NCBI GenBank assembly: GCA_047608145.1
Contig: JASGDC010000009.1
Coordinates: 1-59,021, forward strand
DNA from: JASGDC01 sp047608145
Lineage (GTDB): Bacteria; Actinomycetota; Actinomycetes; Actinomycetales; Micrococcaceae
Direction: 5' to 3'
DNA: 59,021 nt
Made by a program: the position numbers and the translations under genes. Below the pieces are notes generated by a model that made no database searches, was not told the origin of the DNA, and worked only from the letters and a program-made list of their open reading frames with translations. Below are positions 1-8,294 of the stretch, one piece after another; position 1 is the stretch's first letter, and every line of letters begins with the position of its first letter.

Positions 1-108
1 CTTCATGTTGTGAGTAGTTAATGGATTTAGTCTTCTTGGTTTTGTTGCGGTTACTGAGGTATGTAATGCACTTGGAAACCCATTTGCATCTAAATCAAGT
101 TTCGGCAC
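1..108 (-). CDS. N-terminal fragment of an unidentified gene leaving the window on the left
   Basis: Reading leftwards from a GTG at 106-108 there is an open frame of 36 codons to the window edge, beginning (M)PKLDLDANGFPSALHT. I do not recognise the family. Support for a real gene comes from the upstream promoter at 121-148, whose predicted start point lies about 6 nt before the GTG, giving an almost leaderless mRNA. There is no Shine-Dalgarno sequence. The same frame is closed by TAG a few codons upstream, so the start cannot lie much further out. It is divergent from rpsO. It could also be a spurious frame. Confidence 0.4.
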   Translation of the reverse strand, partial: MPKLDLDANGFPSALHTSVTATKPRRLNPLTTHNMK

Positions 109-120
109 TGGGTCATAATC

Positions 121-148
121 ATTATCAGGATTCTTCTATAGTTGTCAA
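121..148 (-). promoter_or_regulatory. Sigma70-type promoter of the leftward gene
   Basis: On the minus strand TTGACA (148-143) is followed after 16 nt by GATAAT (126-121). This is close to the housekeeping consensus. Transcription would begin near 114, just before the GTG at 108. Seen in sequence; activity is inferred. Confidence 0.5.
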
Positions 149-178
149 TTAAGGGTAGTTTTATCTCTAGTTGCTAAG

Positions 179-223
179 TGTTATACTAACTAAGGAGTAT
201 GCTGTAGTCTGCGGTGGCATACT
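179..223 (+). promoter_or_regulatory. rpsO promoter (extended -10) and leader hairpin
   Basis: TATACT at 182-187 is preceded by TG at 179-180, an extended -10 pattern; no good -35 is seen. Downstream, AGTATGC (196-202) can pair with GCATACT (217-223) around a 14-nt loop. A hairpin in the rpsO leader recalls autoregulation by ribosomal protein S15 known in other bacteria, but the primary sequence here does not match a leader class that I can name. Confidence 0.4.
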
Positions 224-262
224 TATTATTTTGAACGCAGTACCTAGTGAATTGGAGCTTTT

Positions 263-532
263 GTGGCTTTAGACGCAAAAACTAAACAAGAAATCATTGA
301 GAAATACGCTACAGCTGAAGGCGATACTGGTTCTCCAGAAGTGCAGATCGCACTGCTAAGCAGTCGCATTTCAGGTCTTACTGAACATCTTAAAGAACAC
401 AAACATGACCACCACACTCGTCGTGGTTTGATGGGGCTAGTAGGTAAGCGTAAGCGTCTTCTCGGATACTTAAAGCGTGTTGATATTGAACGTTACCGTG
501 CGCTTATCGAGAGCTTAGGCCTACGTCGATAA
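263..532 (+). CDS. rpsO: 30S ribosomal protein S15
   Basis: An 89-residue protein, the usual S15 length. S15 binds the central domain of 16S rRNA early in 30S assembly. The family signature is clear: the KQEIIEKYATAEGDTGSPEVQ segment near the N-terminus, the SSRISGLTEHLKEHKHDHHTRRGL stretch in the middle (both shown here only as landmarks) and the basic KRKRLLGYL end. The start is GTG 263, with GGAG at 254-257 as ribosome binding site. The rpsO-pnp pairing is widely conserved; here the two are separated by a terminator-like hairpin and the pnp leader RNA. Confidence 0.98.
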   Translation: MALDAKTKQEIIEKYATAEGDTGSPEVQIALLSSRISGLTEHLKEHKHDHHTRRGLMGLVGKRKRLLGYLKRVDIERYRALIESLGLRR

Positions 533-546
533 TTGTATTGTATTAG

Positions 547-578
547 GTGGGGCAAGTCATAAGGCTTGTTCCACTTTT
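547..578 (+). terminator. Terminator-like hairpin after rpsO
   Basis: GTGGGGCAAG (547-556) pairs with CTTGTTCCAC (565-574) around an 8-nt loop, followed by TTTT (575-578). The short T tract suggests partial termination, separating rpsO from pnp. Seen in sequence. Confidence 0.6.
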
Positions 579-600
579 CAGTAACTAACGAAAAATGAGA

Positions 601-725
601 TATAAGTACACAATGGTGCAAGAGGCCGGTCCTCGGTAGTGACTTCCGGGTTAACCTATACCCCCGTGAGTCTCAATCGAAGGCCGTAACACCTGTTACA
701 GGTAGCTATTGTGTTGAGACAAAGA
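601..725 (+). ncRNA. Actino-pnp leader RNA motif
   Basis: The pnp leader holds the G/C-rich block GAGGCCGGTCCTCGGTAGTG (622-641), a CCGGG element after it, a small ACCTG/CAGGT hairpin (691-703), and an outer helix GTCTCAA (670-676) with TTGAGAC (714-720). The GGCCGGTCCTCGGTAGTG block before pnp is typical of the Actino-pnp motif described in 5' UTRs of actinobacterial exoribonuclease genes. It stands out in this AT-rich sequence. Boundaries are approximate. A role in pnp autoregulation is inferred from position. Confidence 0.75.
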
Positions 726-739
726 AAAGGAGCACTTTA

Positions 740-3121
740 GTGCAAGGAACTCAATCAGTTGAGACCGTTATTGATAACGGAAAATTCGGTACTCGTACCG
801 TTAAATTTGAAACAGGTAGACTAGCAAAACAAGCTGCAGGTGCAGCAATGGTATACATTGATGATGATACCGCTTTGTTATCTGCAACATCAGTAGGGAA
901 AACCCCAAAAGATCAATTCGACTTTTTCCCACTAACAATTGACGTAGAAGAGCGCATGTATGCTGCTGGTCGTATCCCAGGCTCATTCTTCCGTCGTGAA
1001 GGTCGCCCATCAACAGAAGCAATTTTGGCTTGTCGTTTGATTGACCGTCCACTTCGTCCAGCATTCGTATCTGGTCTACGTAACGAAATTCAGGTAGTCG
1101 TAACTGTAATGGCTGTTGACCCAGATGTACGTTATGACGTAGTAGCTATTAACGCTGCTTCAATGTCTACTCAGCTTGCTGGTTTGCCATTCTCTGGCCC
1201 AGTTGGTGGTGTACGTGTAGCACTCGTTGATGGTCAGTGGATTGCTTTCCCTAAGCATTCAGAAATTGAAAATGCCGTATTTGACATGGTAGTTGCTGGC
1301 CGCATCGTTGGTGATGATGTTGCAATCATGATGGTTGAAGCAGAAGCAACTGACAATGCTTGGACTCTTATTAACGACAAGGGTGCTAAAGCACCTACTG
1401 AAGAAGTAGTGGCTGATGGTCTTGAAGCTGCAAAGCCATTCATTCGTCAGCTTTGTGAAGCTCAGACAGAATTAGCTGAGAAAGAAGCTCGTGAAACAGC
1501 TGAATTCCCACTATTCCCTGATTACCAGGATGATGCTTACGAAGCTGTAGAGGCTAAAGCAGCTGACAAGATTGCAAAAATCTACACAATTGCTGATAAG
1601 CAAGAGCGTGATAACGCTGCAGCAGAGCTTCAGGGAGAAGTTGTTGAAGAGCTAGCACCAGAGTTTGAAGAACGTGAAAAAGAGCTTAACTCAGCTTTCA
1701 AAGCAATCACTAAGAAAACTGTACGTCAACGTATCCTTAAGGATCAGATTCGTATTGATGGCCGTGGTCTAGCTGATATTCGTGAACTTCACGCAGATGT
1801 TGAGGTGCTACCTCGTGTGCACGGTTCTGCAATCTTCGAACGTGGTGAAACTCAGATTCTAGGTATCACTACTTTGAACATGCTACGTATGGAACAGCAA
1901 ATTGATGCACTTTCACCAATCACTTCAAAGCGTTATATGCACAACTACAACTTCCCACCATACTCTGTAGGTGAAGTTGGTCGTGTAGGTAGCCCGAAGC
2001 GTCGTGAAATTGGTCACGGTGCCTTGGCAGAACGTGCAATCGTGCCAGTACTGCCATCTCGTGAAGAATTTCCATACGCTATCCGTCAAGTATCAGAAGC
2101 ACTTGGCTCAAATGGTTCTACTTCAATGGGTTCTGTTTGTGCATCAACTCTTGGTTTACTAAGTGCTGGTGTTCCACTTCGTGCACCAGTTGCCGGTATT
2201 GCAATGGGTCTAGTATCTGATGAAATTGATGGCAAGACTCATTATGCAGCTTTGACTGATATCTTGGGTGCTGAAGATGCTTTCGGTGATATGGATTTCA
2301 AGGTAGCAGGTACTGAAGATTTCATTACTGCTATCCAGCTTGATACTAAACTAGATGGTATCCCTGCTAAGGTATTGGCTGCAGCTTTGACTCAAGCAAA
2401 GCAAGCACGTTTGACTATCCTAGATTTAATTAACTCTACAATTGAATCTACTGGTGAAATGTCAGCACACGCTCCTCGTATCCTTACAGTTTCTATTCCT
2501 GAAGAGAAGATTGGTGAAGTTATCGGACCTAAGGGTAAGATGATTAACCAAATTCAAGATGAAACTGGTGCAGAGCTTACTATTGAAGAAGACGGCACAG
2601 TTTACATCGGTGCAACTGGTGGTCCTGCTGCTGAAGCTGCACGCGATATGGTTAACGCAATTGCTAATCCACAGGTGCCAGAAGTTGGTGAACGTTACCT
2701 TGGTACTGTAGTTAAACTTGCAGCATTTGGTGCGTTTATTTCATTAGTGCCAGGTACTGATGGTCTGCTACATATTTCTGAAATGCGTAAGCTAGTTAAT
2801 GGTAAGCGCATTGAAGATGTTGAAGATGTCCTAGGTGTAGGTCAAAAGGTACAGGTTGAAATTACTAAGGTTGATGATCGCGGTAAGCTTTCACTTTCAC
2901 CAGTAGTTGAAGGTGCACCTGAGTCTAAGGATGAAGGCGAAGAAAAGCCACGCCATAACAATCGTAACCACAATTCAAAGCGTAACGATAACCGCAAGGA
3001 TCGTGGAGATCATCCACGCCGCAACCGTCGCCACAAGCGAAATGGTGATGAGCGTAATGACCGCAATGGCAAAAATGATCAGCATAAGAAAGCTCGTTCA
3101 TTAGACGACATTGAATTTTAA
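740..3121 (+). CDS. pnp: Polyribonucleotide nucleotidyltransferase (PNPase / GPSI)
   Basis: A 793-residue PNPase, which degrades RNA 3' to 5' by phosphorolysis and can add nucleotides. It shows two RNase PH-like halves separated by a helical linker, then a KH domain (about residues 583-625, with the IGPKGK loop) and an S1 domain (about 647-725, with GAFISLVPGTDGLLHISE-type residues). The last 65 or so residues are a low-complexity Asn/His/Arg/Lys tail, probably an extra RNA-binding extension. The start is GTG 740 behind AAAGGAGC. It is transcribed with or downstream of rpsO through the Actino-pnp leader, which suggests post-transcriptional control. Confidence 0.97.
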   Translation: MQGTQSVETVIDNGKFGTRTVKFETGRLAKQAAGAAMVYIDDDTALLSATSVGKTPKDQFDFFPLTIDVEERMYAAGRIPGSFFRREGRPSTEAILACRLIDRPLRPAFVSGLRNEIQVVVTVMAVDPDVRYDVVAINAASMSTQLAGLPFSGPVGGVRVALVDGQWIAFPKHSEIENAVFDMVVAGRIVGDDVAIMMVEAEATDNAWTLINDKGAKAPTEEVVADGLEAAKPFIRQLCEAQTELAEKEARETAEFPLFPDYQDDAYEAVEAKAADKIAKIYTIADKQERDNAAAELQGEVVEELAPEFEEREKELNSAFKAITKKTVRQRILKDQIRIDGRGLADIRELHADVEVLPRVHGSAIFERGETQILGITTLNMLRMEQQIDALSPITSKRYMHNYNFPPYSVGEVGRVGSPKRREIGHGALAERAIVPVLPSREEFPYAIRQVSEALGSNGSTSMGSVCASTLGLLSAGVPLRAPVAGIAMGLVSDEIDGKTHYAALTDILGAEDAFGDMDFKVAGTEDFITAIQLDTKLDGIPAKVLAAALTQAKQARLTILDLINSTIESTGEMSAHAPRILTVSIPEEKIGEVIGPKGKMINQIQDETGAELTIEEDGTVYIGATGGPAAEAARDMVNAIANPQVPEVGERYLGTVVKLAAFGAFISLVPGTDGLLHISEMRKLVNGKRIEDVEDVLGVGQKVQVEITKVDDRGKLSLSPVVEGAPESKDEGEEKPRHNNRNHNSKRNDNRKDRGDHPRRNRRHKRNGDERNDRNGKNDQHKKARSLDDIEF

Positions 3122-3127
3122 TTATTA

Positions 3128-3167
3128 GATAAGTTAGGGCTCAAGTTACTTGGGCCCTATACTTGTC
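3128..3167 (+). terminator. Long perfect-type hairpin after pnp
   Basis: GATAAGT plus TAGGGCTCAAG (3128-3145) pairs with CTTGGGCCCTA plus ACTTGTC (3149-3167) around a TTA loop, giving about 18 bp with one bulged T and two G-T pairs. No T tract follows, so it may be a non-canonical terminator or an mRNA-stabilising or processing hairpin. Confidence 0.6.
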
Positions 3168-3248
3168 TAGAGTGAAAAATTATTAGTTAACTAGTAGGGG
3201 TTCATCACGGAAAAGAAACTTGTTTTAGATCGACCAAATTTTACTGAA

Positions 3249-4544
3249 GTGCTTTCTGAATCTGAAGGTTCGGTAGTTAAACGTTCAGTACTGCCTGGTG
3301 GTATTAGAGTTCTGACAGAAAAAATGCCTGGTCAACGTTCAGCCACTATCGGAATGTGGGTTGGTGTTGGTTCTCGTGACGAACTTGAAGGTCAGCATGG
3401 CTCCACTCATTTCCTGGAACACCTACTTTATAAAGGTACTAGTCGTCGTAGCAGTATTGATATTGCTGCGGCTTTTGATGAAGTCGGTGGTGAATCTAAC
3501 GCTGCTACTTCCAAAGAGAGCACTTGCTATTATGCGCGAGTTTTAGATACCGATTTACCGATGGCGATTGAAGTTATTGGAGATATGATTACCGATGCAA
3601 TTCTTGACAAACAAGAACTAGAAAATGAACGTACTGTCATTTTAGAAGAAATTGCAATGGATCATGACGACCCTATGGATCTAGCTCATGAAAATTTTGC
3701 AGAACAAGTATTAGCTGGATCTGACTTAGCCCGTCCAATTGGTGGTACGCCAGAGGCAATTATGAGTGTGCCACGAGGATCAGTCTGGCAACATTACAAA
3801 AAATATTATGTGCCTGAACAGCTAGTAGTTACTGCTGCAGGGAGTGTTAACCATGAAGTTATCTGTGAACAAGTTCTTGATATTGTAAGTCGAAAATGGA
3901 ATTTAAGTGATAGTGCATTGTCTGCTAATATCAGAAATCAAACCCCATTAGAATTTGAAGATAACTCAAGCTATCGAGTGCTAAACAAACAACTGGAGCA
4001 AACTAACATTATTCTTGGCAGCAAAGGAATGATTGCCACAGACGAGCGTCGGCATGTACTTTATGTGATGAATTCAATTTTAGGTGGCGGGATGTCTTCA
4101 CGCCTGTTCCAAGAAATCCGTGAAAAACGTGGCCTTGCCTACTCGGTACATTCTTTTGCCGCAGGATATTCTGACGCTGGTTACTTTGGGGCTTATGCTG
4201 GCTGTGCTCCAGAAAAGGCTACTGAAGTAATTAAATTAATGCGAGCTGAAGTAGAAAAGATTGCAGATTACGGGATTACTGACGCGGAACTTAAGAAAGC
4301 TAAAGGTCAAATTTCTGGTGGAATTGTACTTGCTTTAGAAGATACTGGTTCTAGAATGTCTCGTTTAGGTTCGGCAGAATTAGCATTAGGTAAGTACTAT
4401 GATGTTGATGAATCATTAGCGCGTTCTGCTGCTGTTACTAAAGAGCAAGTTCAGGAATTGGCACAAACTTTATGTAATCGGGCCCAAACTTTAACTGTCG
4501 TCGGCCCGTATCCAAATGAAACAAGTTTTGAAGGATTAGTGTGA
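3249..4544 (+). CDS. M16-family zinc peptidase (pitrilysin / processing-peptidase type)
   Basis: A 431-residue single-unit M16 protein of the size found next to pnp in many Actinobacteria. The inverted zinc motif HFLEH lies at about residues 54-58, with the distal Glu in the ENERTVILEEI region near 130. A conserved second half carries GGGMSSRLFQEIREKRGLAYSV. Its physiological substrate is not known. The GTG start at 3249 has no ribosome binding site, whereas the same frame stays open upstream to an AGGGG at 3196-3200; translation may begin at a non-standard ATC 3204 or ACG 3207, giving (M)TEKKLVLDRPN. The stop overlaps the next start (GTGTGA). Confidence 0.9.
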   Translation: MLSESEGSVVKRSVLPGGIRVLTEKMPGQRSATIGMWVGVGSRDELEGQHGSTHFLEHLLYKGTSRRSSIDIAAAFDEVGGESNAATSKESTCYYARVLDTDLPMAIEVIGDMITDAILDKQELENERTVILEEIAMDHDDPMDLAHENFAEQVLAGSDLARPIGGTPEAIMSVPRGSVWQHYKKYYVPEQLVVTAAGSVNHEVICEQVLDIVSRKWNLSDSALSANIRNQTPLEFEDNSSYRVLNKQLEQTNIILGSKGMIATDERRHVLYVMNSILGGGMSSRLFQEIREKRGLAYSVHSFAAGYSDAGYFGAYAGCAPEKATEVIKLMRAEVEKIADYGITDAELKKAKGQISGGIVLALEDTGSRMSRLGSAELALGKYYDVDESLARSAAVTKEQVQELAQTLCNRAQTLTVVGPYPNETSFEGLV

Positions 4545-5803
4545 AAAAGTTTTTAGCAATTTTAAGTGCCATAATTTTAACGCTAACTTTAGCAGGTTGT
4601 AGTACTAAGGCAAAACAGCAAGAAGATGAATACTATTCAGCAGAAACTGGTGACTGGACTGATTGTCCACTTGCAGACCAACCTGGGCGTGAATGTAAAA
4701 ATGTAGAAGTACCGTTAAGCAGTACCGATAAAGCTAAAGTGCAGCTTGCAGTTGCTAAGACACCAGCCCGTAATCAAAAAAATAAAAAGGGTACATTAAT
4801 ACTAATGCCTTCGGGACCTAATACTTCAGGACTTTCTTTTGCTGCTGGAATGGAGAACTTCCTACCGAAAGAGGTGCTGGATAATTACGATATTGTGGCT
4901 TATGATCGTCGTGGTGTAGGGCGTAGTGAAACTATTACTTGTGGGAAAGTGCCTGATTCAGTTAGTCAAATTACTGATTTTGCTACTCCATCACAAATCC
5001 AGGATTACGTAACTATAGCTAATGATTTAGGAGCTTATGTCAAGAAGTGTAACTCTGATTCACACCAACTTTTCACTAATAGTGGAGCAAAGACCGAGGC
5101 TGATGATATTGATAATATTCGTCAGGCTGTAGGAACTGACAAAGTTAGTTTGCTGGCATATTCATATGGAACTATGGCAGCTCAAGCATACCTTAATAAG
5201 TATCCAAAGCATGTAGATAAGGCAGTTCTAGATTCTGTATTTGATCCAAATGTTTCTGGTGCAAAATATGCTTATACTAATGATCCAACTTTAGGATTCC
5301 CGATGACCTTTAGTGACAAATTATCTGGGCCAAAATTAAGTGAGCAGGCATCTACAGCTGCACAAGCACTTCAAGAAAGTACTGACGGAGAGCCAATTAA
5401 TCAAGCTTATATCTGTAGTGACTATAAGTGGAATGACGATATTTCTAAAGTTGGTACCGAGTTGCAAAAACAAGATTCTAAGCAACCTGGTCTAGCTATG
5501 GATCCACTTTCTGGTTATGGAGTTTGCTCTAAATTCGCTGATAAAGAAAAACAATCAGTACTTGGTGCTATAAAAACTGGTAGTGGAGTAGCTACTAAAC
5601 CATTGATTGTTAACTCCACCCAAGACAGCCATGCACCACTAGCAGGAGCACAAGCAGTTGCTGGACGGATGAATGCCAACCTATATCAAGTACCTGGAGA
5701 TCGTCACATTGTTACTGGGTTCGGACGACCTTGTGCATCAGATACTGTTAGTAAATATCTGATGACAGGTGCCTTTGATGCTAATGCTAAATGTACTAGT
5801 TAG
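4541..5803 (+). CDS. Secreted lipoprotein, alpha/beta hydrolase (tripeptidyl aminopeptidase-like)
   Basis: A 420-residue protein with an N-terminal lipoprotein signal (MKKFLAILSAIILTLTLAGC; lipobox LAGC), so it is probably anchored outside the membrane. The hydrolase fold is shown by AYDRRGVGRSE, the nucleophile elbow YSYGT (Ser near 208), and the C-terminal STQDSHAP and PGDRHIV segments that place the Asp and His. This layout matches the secreted TAP/SCO-type exopeptidases of Actinobacteria; a peptidase role is inferred. The GTG start overlaps the M16 stop by 4 nt, indicating translational coupling. Its 3' end overlaps convergent dapD by 8 nt. Confidence 0.85.
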   Translation: MKKFLAILSAIILTLTLAGCSTKAKQQEDEYYSAETGDWTDCPLADQPGRECKNVEVPLSSTDKAKVQLAVAKTPARNQKNKKGTLILMPSGPNTSGLSFAAGMENFLPKEVLDNYDIVAYDRRGVGRSETITCGKVPDSVSQITDFATPSQIQDYVTIANDLGAYVKKCNSDSHQLFTNSGAKTEADDIDNIRQAVGTDKVSLLAYSYGTMAAQAYLNKYPKHVDKAVLDSVFDPNVSGAKYAYTNDPTLGFPMTFSDKLSGPKLSEQASTAAQALQESTDGEPINQAYICSDYKWNDDISKVGTELQKQDSKQPGLAMDPLSGYGVCSKFADKEKQSVLGAIKTGSGVATKPLIVNSTQDSHAPLAGAQAVAGRMNANLYQVPGDRHIVTGFGRPCASDTVSKYLMTGAFDANAKCTS

Positions 5804-6746
5804 CATGTAGTTGTTCGTTAAGTTCGACAGTACCGCTTTTGCGGCTGCGAGCTTCGATTGCTCCAGTTACTGAGTTACGGATAAATAGTAGGTTATTCAC
5901 TCCAGAAAGTTCAGCACCTTTAGCTGTTTTCTTTTCATCTTTGGTAATCAAAGTGATTTTAGAACCAGAAGTAATGTAAAGCCCTGCTTCTACTACGCAG
6001 TCATCGCCAATACTAATGCCAACTCCAGAATTAGCCCCTAGTAATGAGTTTTTGCCAATGGAAACGTGTTCTTTACCGCCACCAGATAGGGTACCCATAA
6101 TTGAAGCACCACCACCAATATCAGAACCATCTTCGACGACAACTCCGGCAGAAATACGGCCTTCTACCATGCAAGTACCTAATGTTCCGGCATTAAAGTT
6201 TATGAAACCTTCGTGCATCACAGTGGTACCTTCAGCCACATACGCACCAAGGCGAACACGGTCAGCATCAGCGATACGAATACCACTTGGAAGAACATAA
6301 TCAACCATACGGGGGAATTTATCTACACCATAAATTGTTACAGGAGCTTCAGCAATTAGAGCTGCTCGAGTTAGTTCAAAATCTTTAACTGGATATGGAC
6401 CGAAATTAGTCCAAACGTTATTAGGTAACAAACCAAAGATATTATCTATATTAATCTCATTTGGCTTAACCAAACGATTCGATAAAGCATGTAGGCGCAA
6501 ATAAGCATCTTCAGTATTAGTAGGTGCTTCGTTTACTGTAATTTTTGCTTTTACTAGAGTCTTTCTAAGTGCATCAGCTGGATCGTTATACTGAGAAATT
6601 AACTTTGCTAACTTCTCTTCAAGTTTTGGGTTTTCAATCTGGCTTTCTGAAAGCTCAGGATACCAAACATCAAGCACTTCACCGCCTTTTGTAGTGTGTG
6701 CAATACCTAGACCATAAATCTTATTTATTGTGTTAGAAGTTTCCAT
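5796..6746 (-). CDS. dapD: 2,3,4,5-tetrahydropyridine-2,6-dicarboxylate N-succinyltransferase
   Basis: A 316-residue protein of the actinobacterial DapD type. The enzyme transfers succinate from succinyl-CoA to tetrahydrodipicolinate in the succinylase branch of lysine/diaminopimelate synthesis. The N-terminal half is alpha/beta (IYGLGIAHTTKGGEVLDVWYPEL). The second half is a left-handed beta-helix with hexapeptide repeats (for example VVVEDGSDIGGGASIMGTLS) ending in the acyltransferase C-cap. It is transcribed alone, divergent from the holin-like gene. Since MurE in this genome does not look DAP-specific, the pathway most likely serves lysine supply. Confidence 0.93.
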   Translation of the reverse strand: METSNTINKIYGLGIAHTTKGGEVLDVWYPELSESQIENPKLEEKLAKLISQYNDPADALRKTLVKAKITVNEAPTNTEDAYLRLHALSNRLVKPNEINIDNIFGLLPNNVWTNFGPYPVKDFELTRAALIAEAPVTIYGVDKFPRMVDYVLPSGIRIADADRVRLGAYVAEGTTVMHEGFINFNAGTLGTCMVEGRISAGVVVEDGSDIGGGASIMGTLSGGGKEHVSIGKNSLLGANSGVGISIGDDCVVEAGLYITSGSKITLITKDEKKTAKGAELSGVNNLLFIRNSVTGAIEARSRKSGTVELNEQLHAN

Positions 6747-6839
6747 AGCTTTACATTAGCGAATTAACGGTTATTTTAGGGTATTTAATGGTAATGTTTT
6801 ATAGAAAGATTGATTATTTTCTAAGCGAGAAGGTATACC

Positions 6840-8294
6840 ATGTCAAACACGAATCATAGAAGAGGTCGTGAAGCTTTGGGTAAACAAAAAATATCAACGT
6901 TGTTTAAAAACCTAACAGCTGTTGGTCCTCAATTGATTAAAGATGAAATTGCACTTGCAAAATCTGGTCTACAAGAAACTGGTAAAAAAGCTGGTATCGG
7001 GGTAGGACTATTTGGCGGTGCTGCTTTCTTTGCCTACTTTGGTGCTATTGCATTAATTATTGCGCTAGTATTCGGTCTAGCTACAGTAATGTCTCCTTGG
7101 GTAGCTGCATTAGTAACTGCAATTATTCTCTTTGTTCTAGCTTTAATTACTGCTTTGATTGGCAAGAGTAGCATAACTAAGGCATTTAAAGAAAACAAAT
7201 CAACAGAGGTTGTTGATGGTATCAAGTATGATGCTAAGATTGTGGCCCAAGGTTCACAGGCTGAACTTGAGTCTAGTGCTGATGAAGCTAAGAGCAAAGA
7301 AATTGAAAAAGCTAAAAAAGCTGAAGAAAAGAAGGAAGAAAAAAAAACACAACCTTCTCCAGACCAGCTTAAACGTCGTATTGATGCTAGCCGTAATTAT
7401 TTAAGTGACACTATGGACGACATTTTGTACAAACTTGATTTTAGCGCTCGTGGTAAAGAATTCTTTGAAGAGAATTCAGCTAAGGTTAAAGACACTTTCG
7501 AACAAGTTAAAGATGATATGCCAGAGCGTATCGAAGGTCTTAAAAAGATTAGTTCAGATTTTGTTGATGGTCGTGAACAGCAAATTGGTATTGGTGCTGC
7601 AGCGACTGCGGGTACTTTAGTAGTCGGTAAATCACTAACACCTAAGAGCCGCGAAAAGCGTGCTACTAAAAAGGCTGAAAAGGTAGAGCGCAAAAACACT
7701 AAAATCGAAGAAAAAGCAGAGCGTAAGAACGAGAAGGTTAATAAAAGATCTGATCGTAAAAACGCTAAGTTTGAAAAGCAAGAAGCTCGCGAGGCAGTGA
7801 AAGCTGAGAATCTTGAACAGCGTGAGGCTGCTAAGGCTGAAAAACAAGCAGCGCGTGAAGCAGCTAAAGCTCAGCGACAAGAGGCTTTTCGTAATTTAAC
7901 TCAGAATATAGCTGATAAAGCTGTAGCTAAAAAAGCTGAAAGGCAAGAGACTCGTGAAGCTTTCAAGATTGAAAAGCAAGAGCAACGTGAAGCGGCGAAA
8001 GCTAAAAATCTTGAACAGCGTGAGGCTGCTAAGGCTGAAAAACAAGCAGCGCGTGAAATTGCTAAATCTGAAAGGCGAGAAGCTCGTTTAACTGCGAAAG
8101 TACAGAAGCAAGAGGACGCTCGCCTTGCTGCACATAAAGCAACTAAAAAGGCTGTGGCATTGGCTAAAAAAGCTGAGAAGCAAGAGCTTAAGCAGGAACG
8201 CAAAGCTGACCGTAAAGATTTGAAAAAAGATTTGAAGCTTGAAAAGAAAGTTGCGCGTAAAGCTAAAAACGAGGAAAAAATAACTAATAAATGA
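6840..8294 (+). CDS. Holin-superfamily (DUF1469/phage_holin_3_6) membrane protein with long coiled coil
   Basis: 484 residues. The first part (about 1-115) has the amphipathic N-terminus and two hydrophobic segments (around 48-82 and 86-106) of the actinobacterial holin-superfamily/DUF1469 proteins, which are usually only 130-150 residues. From about residue 140 the chain is a highly charged Lys/Glu/Ala helix, strongest at 260-484, with units such as EQREAAKAEKQAAREAAK. It contains an exact 51-nt DNA duplication. The middle resembles a DUF3618-like segment (RRIDASRNYLSDTMDDI). ATG 6840 follows GAGAAGG. It is coupled to the next gene by an ATGA overlap. Function unknown; an envelope-associated scaffold is one guess. 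Confidence 0.8.
   Translation: MSNTNHRRGREALGKQKISTLFKNLTAVGPQLIKDEIALAKSGLQETGKKAGIGVGLFGGAAFFAYFGAIALIIALVFGLATVMSPWVAALVTAIILFVLALITALIGKSSITKAFKENKSTEVVDGIKYDAKIVAQGSQAELESSADEAKSKEIEKAKKAEEKKEEKKTQPSPDQLKRRIDASRNYLSDTMDDILYKLDFSARGKEFFEENSAKVKDTFEQVKDDMPERIEGLKKISSDFVDGREQQIGIGAAATAGTLVVGKSLTPKSREKRATKKAEKVERKNTKIEEKAERKNEKVNKRSDRKNAKFEKQEAREAVKAENLEQREAAKAEKQAAREAAKAQRQEAFRNLTQNIADKAVAKKAERQETREAFKIEKQEQREAAKAKNLEQREAAKAEKQAAREIAKSERREARLTAKVQKQEDARLAAHKATKKAVALAKKAEKQELKQERKADRKDLKKDLKLEKKVARKAKNEEKITNK
7809..8057 (+). repeat. Exact 51-nt direct repeat inside the coiled-coil gene
   Basis: The 51 nt at 7809-7859 recur without change at 8007-8057, a spacing of 198 nt (66 codons, in frame). 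They encode NLEQREAAKAEKQAARE. Recombination between the copies would change protein length by 66 residues without a frameshift. Confidence 0.9.

Noticed and set aside
7635..8203. Minus-strand Ser/Phe/Leu/Ala-rich frames opposite the coiled-coil gene
   Set aside because: These are the complement of Lys/Glu/Ala codons and lack ribosome binding sites.
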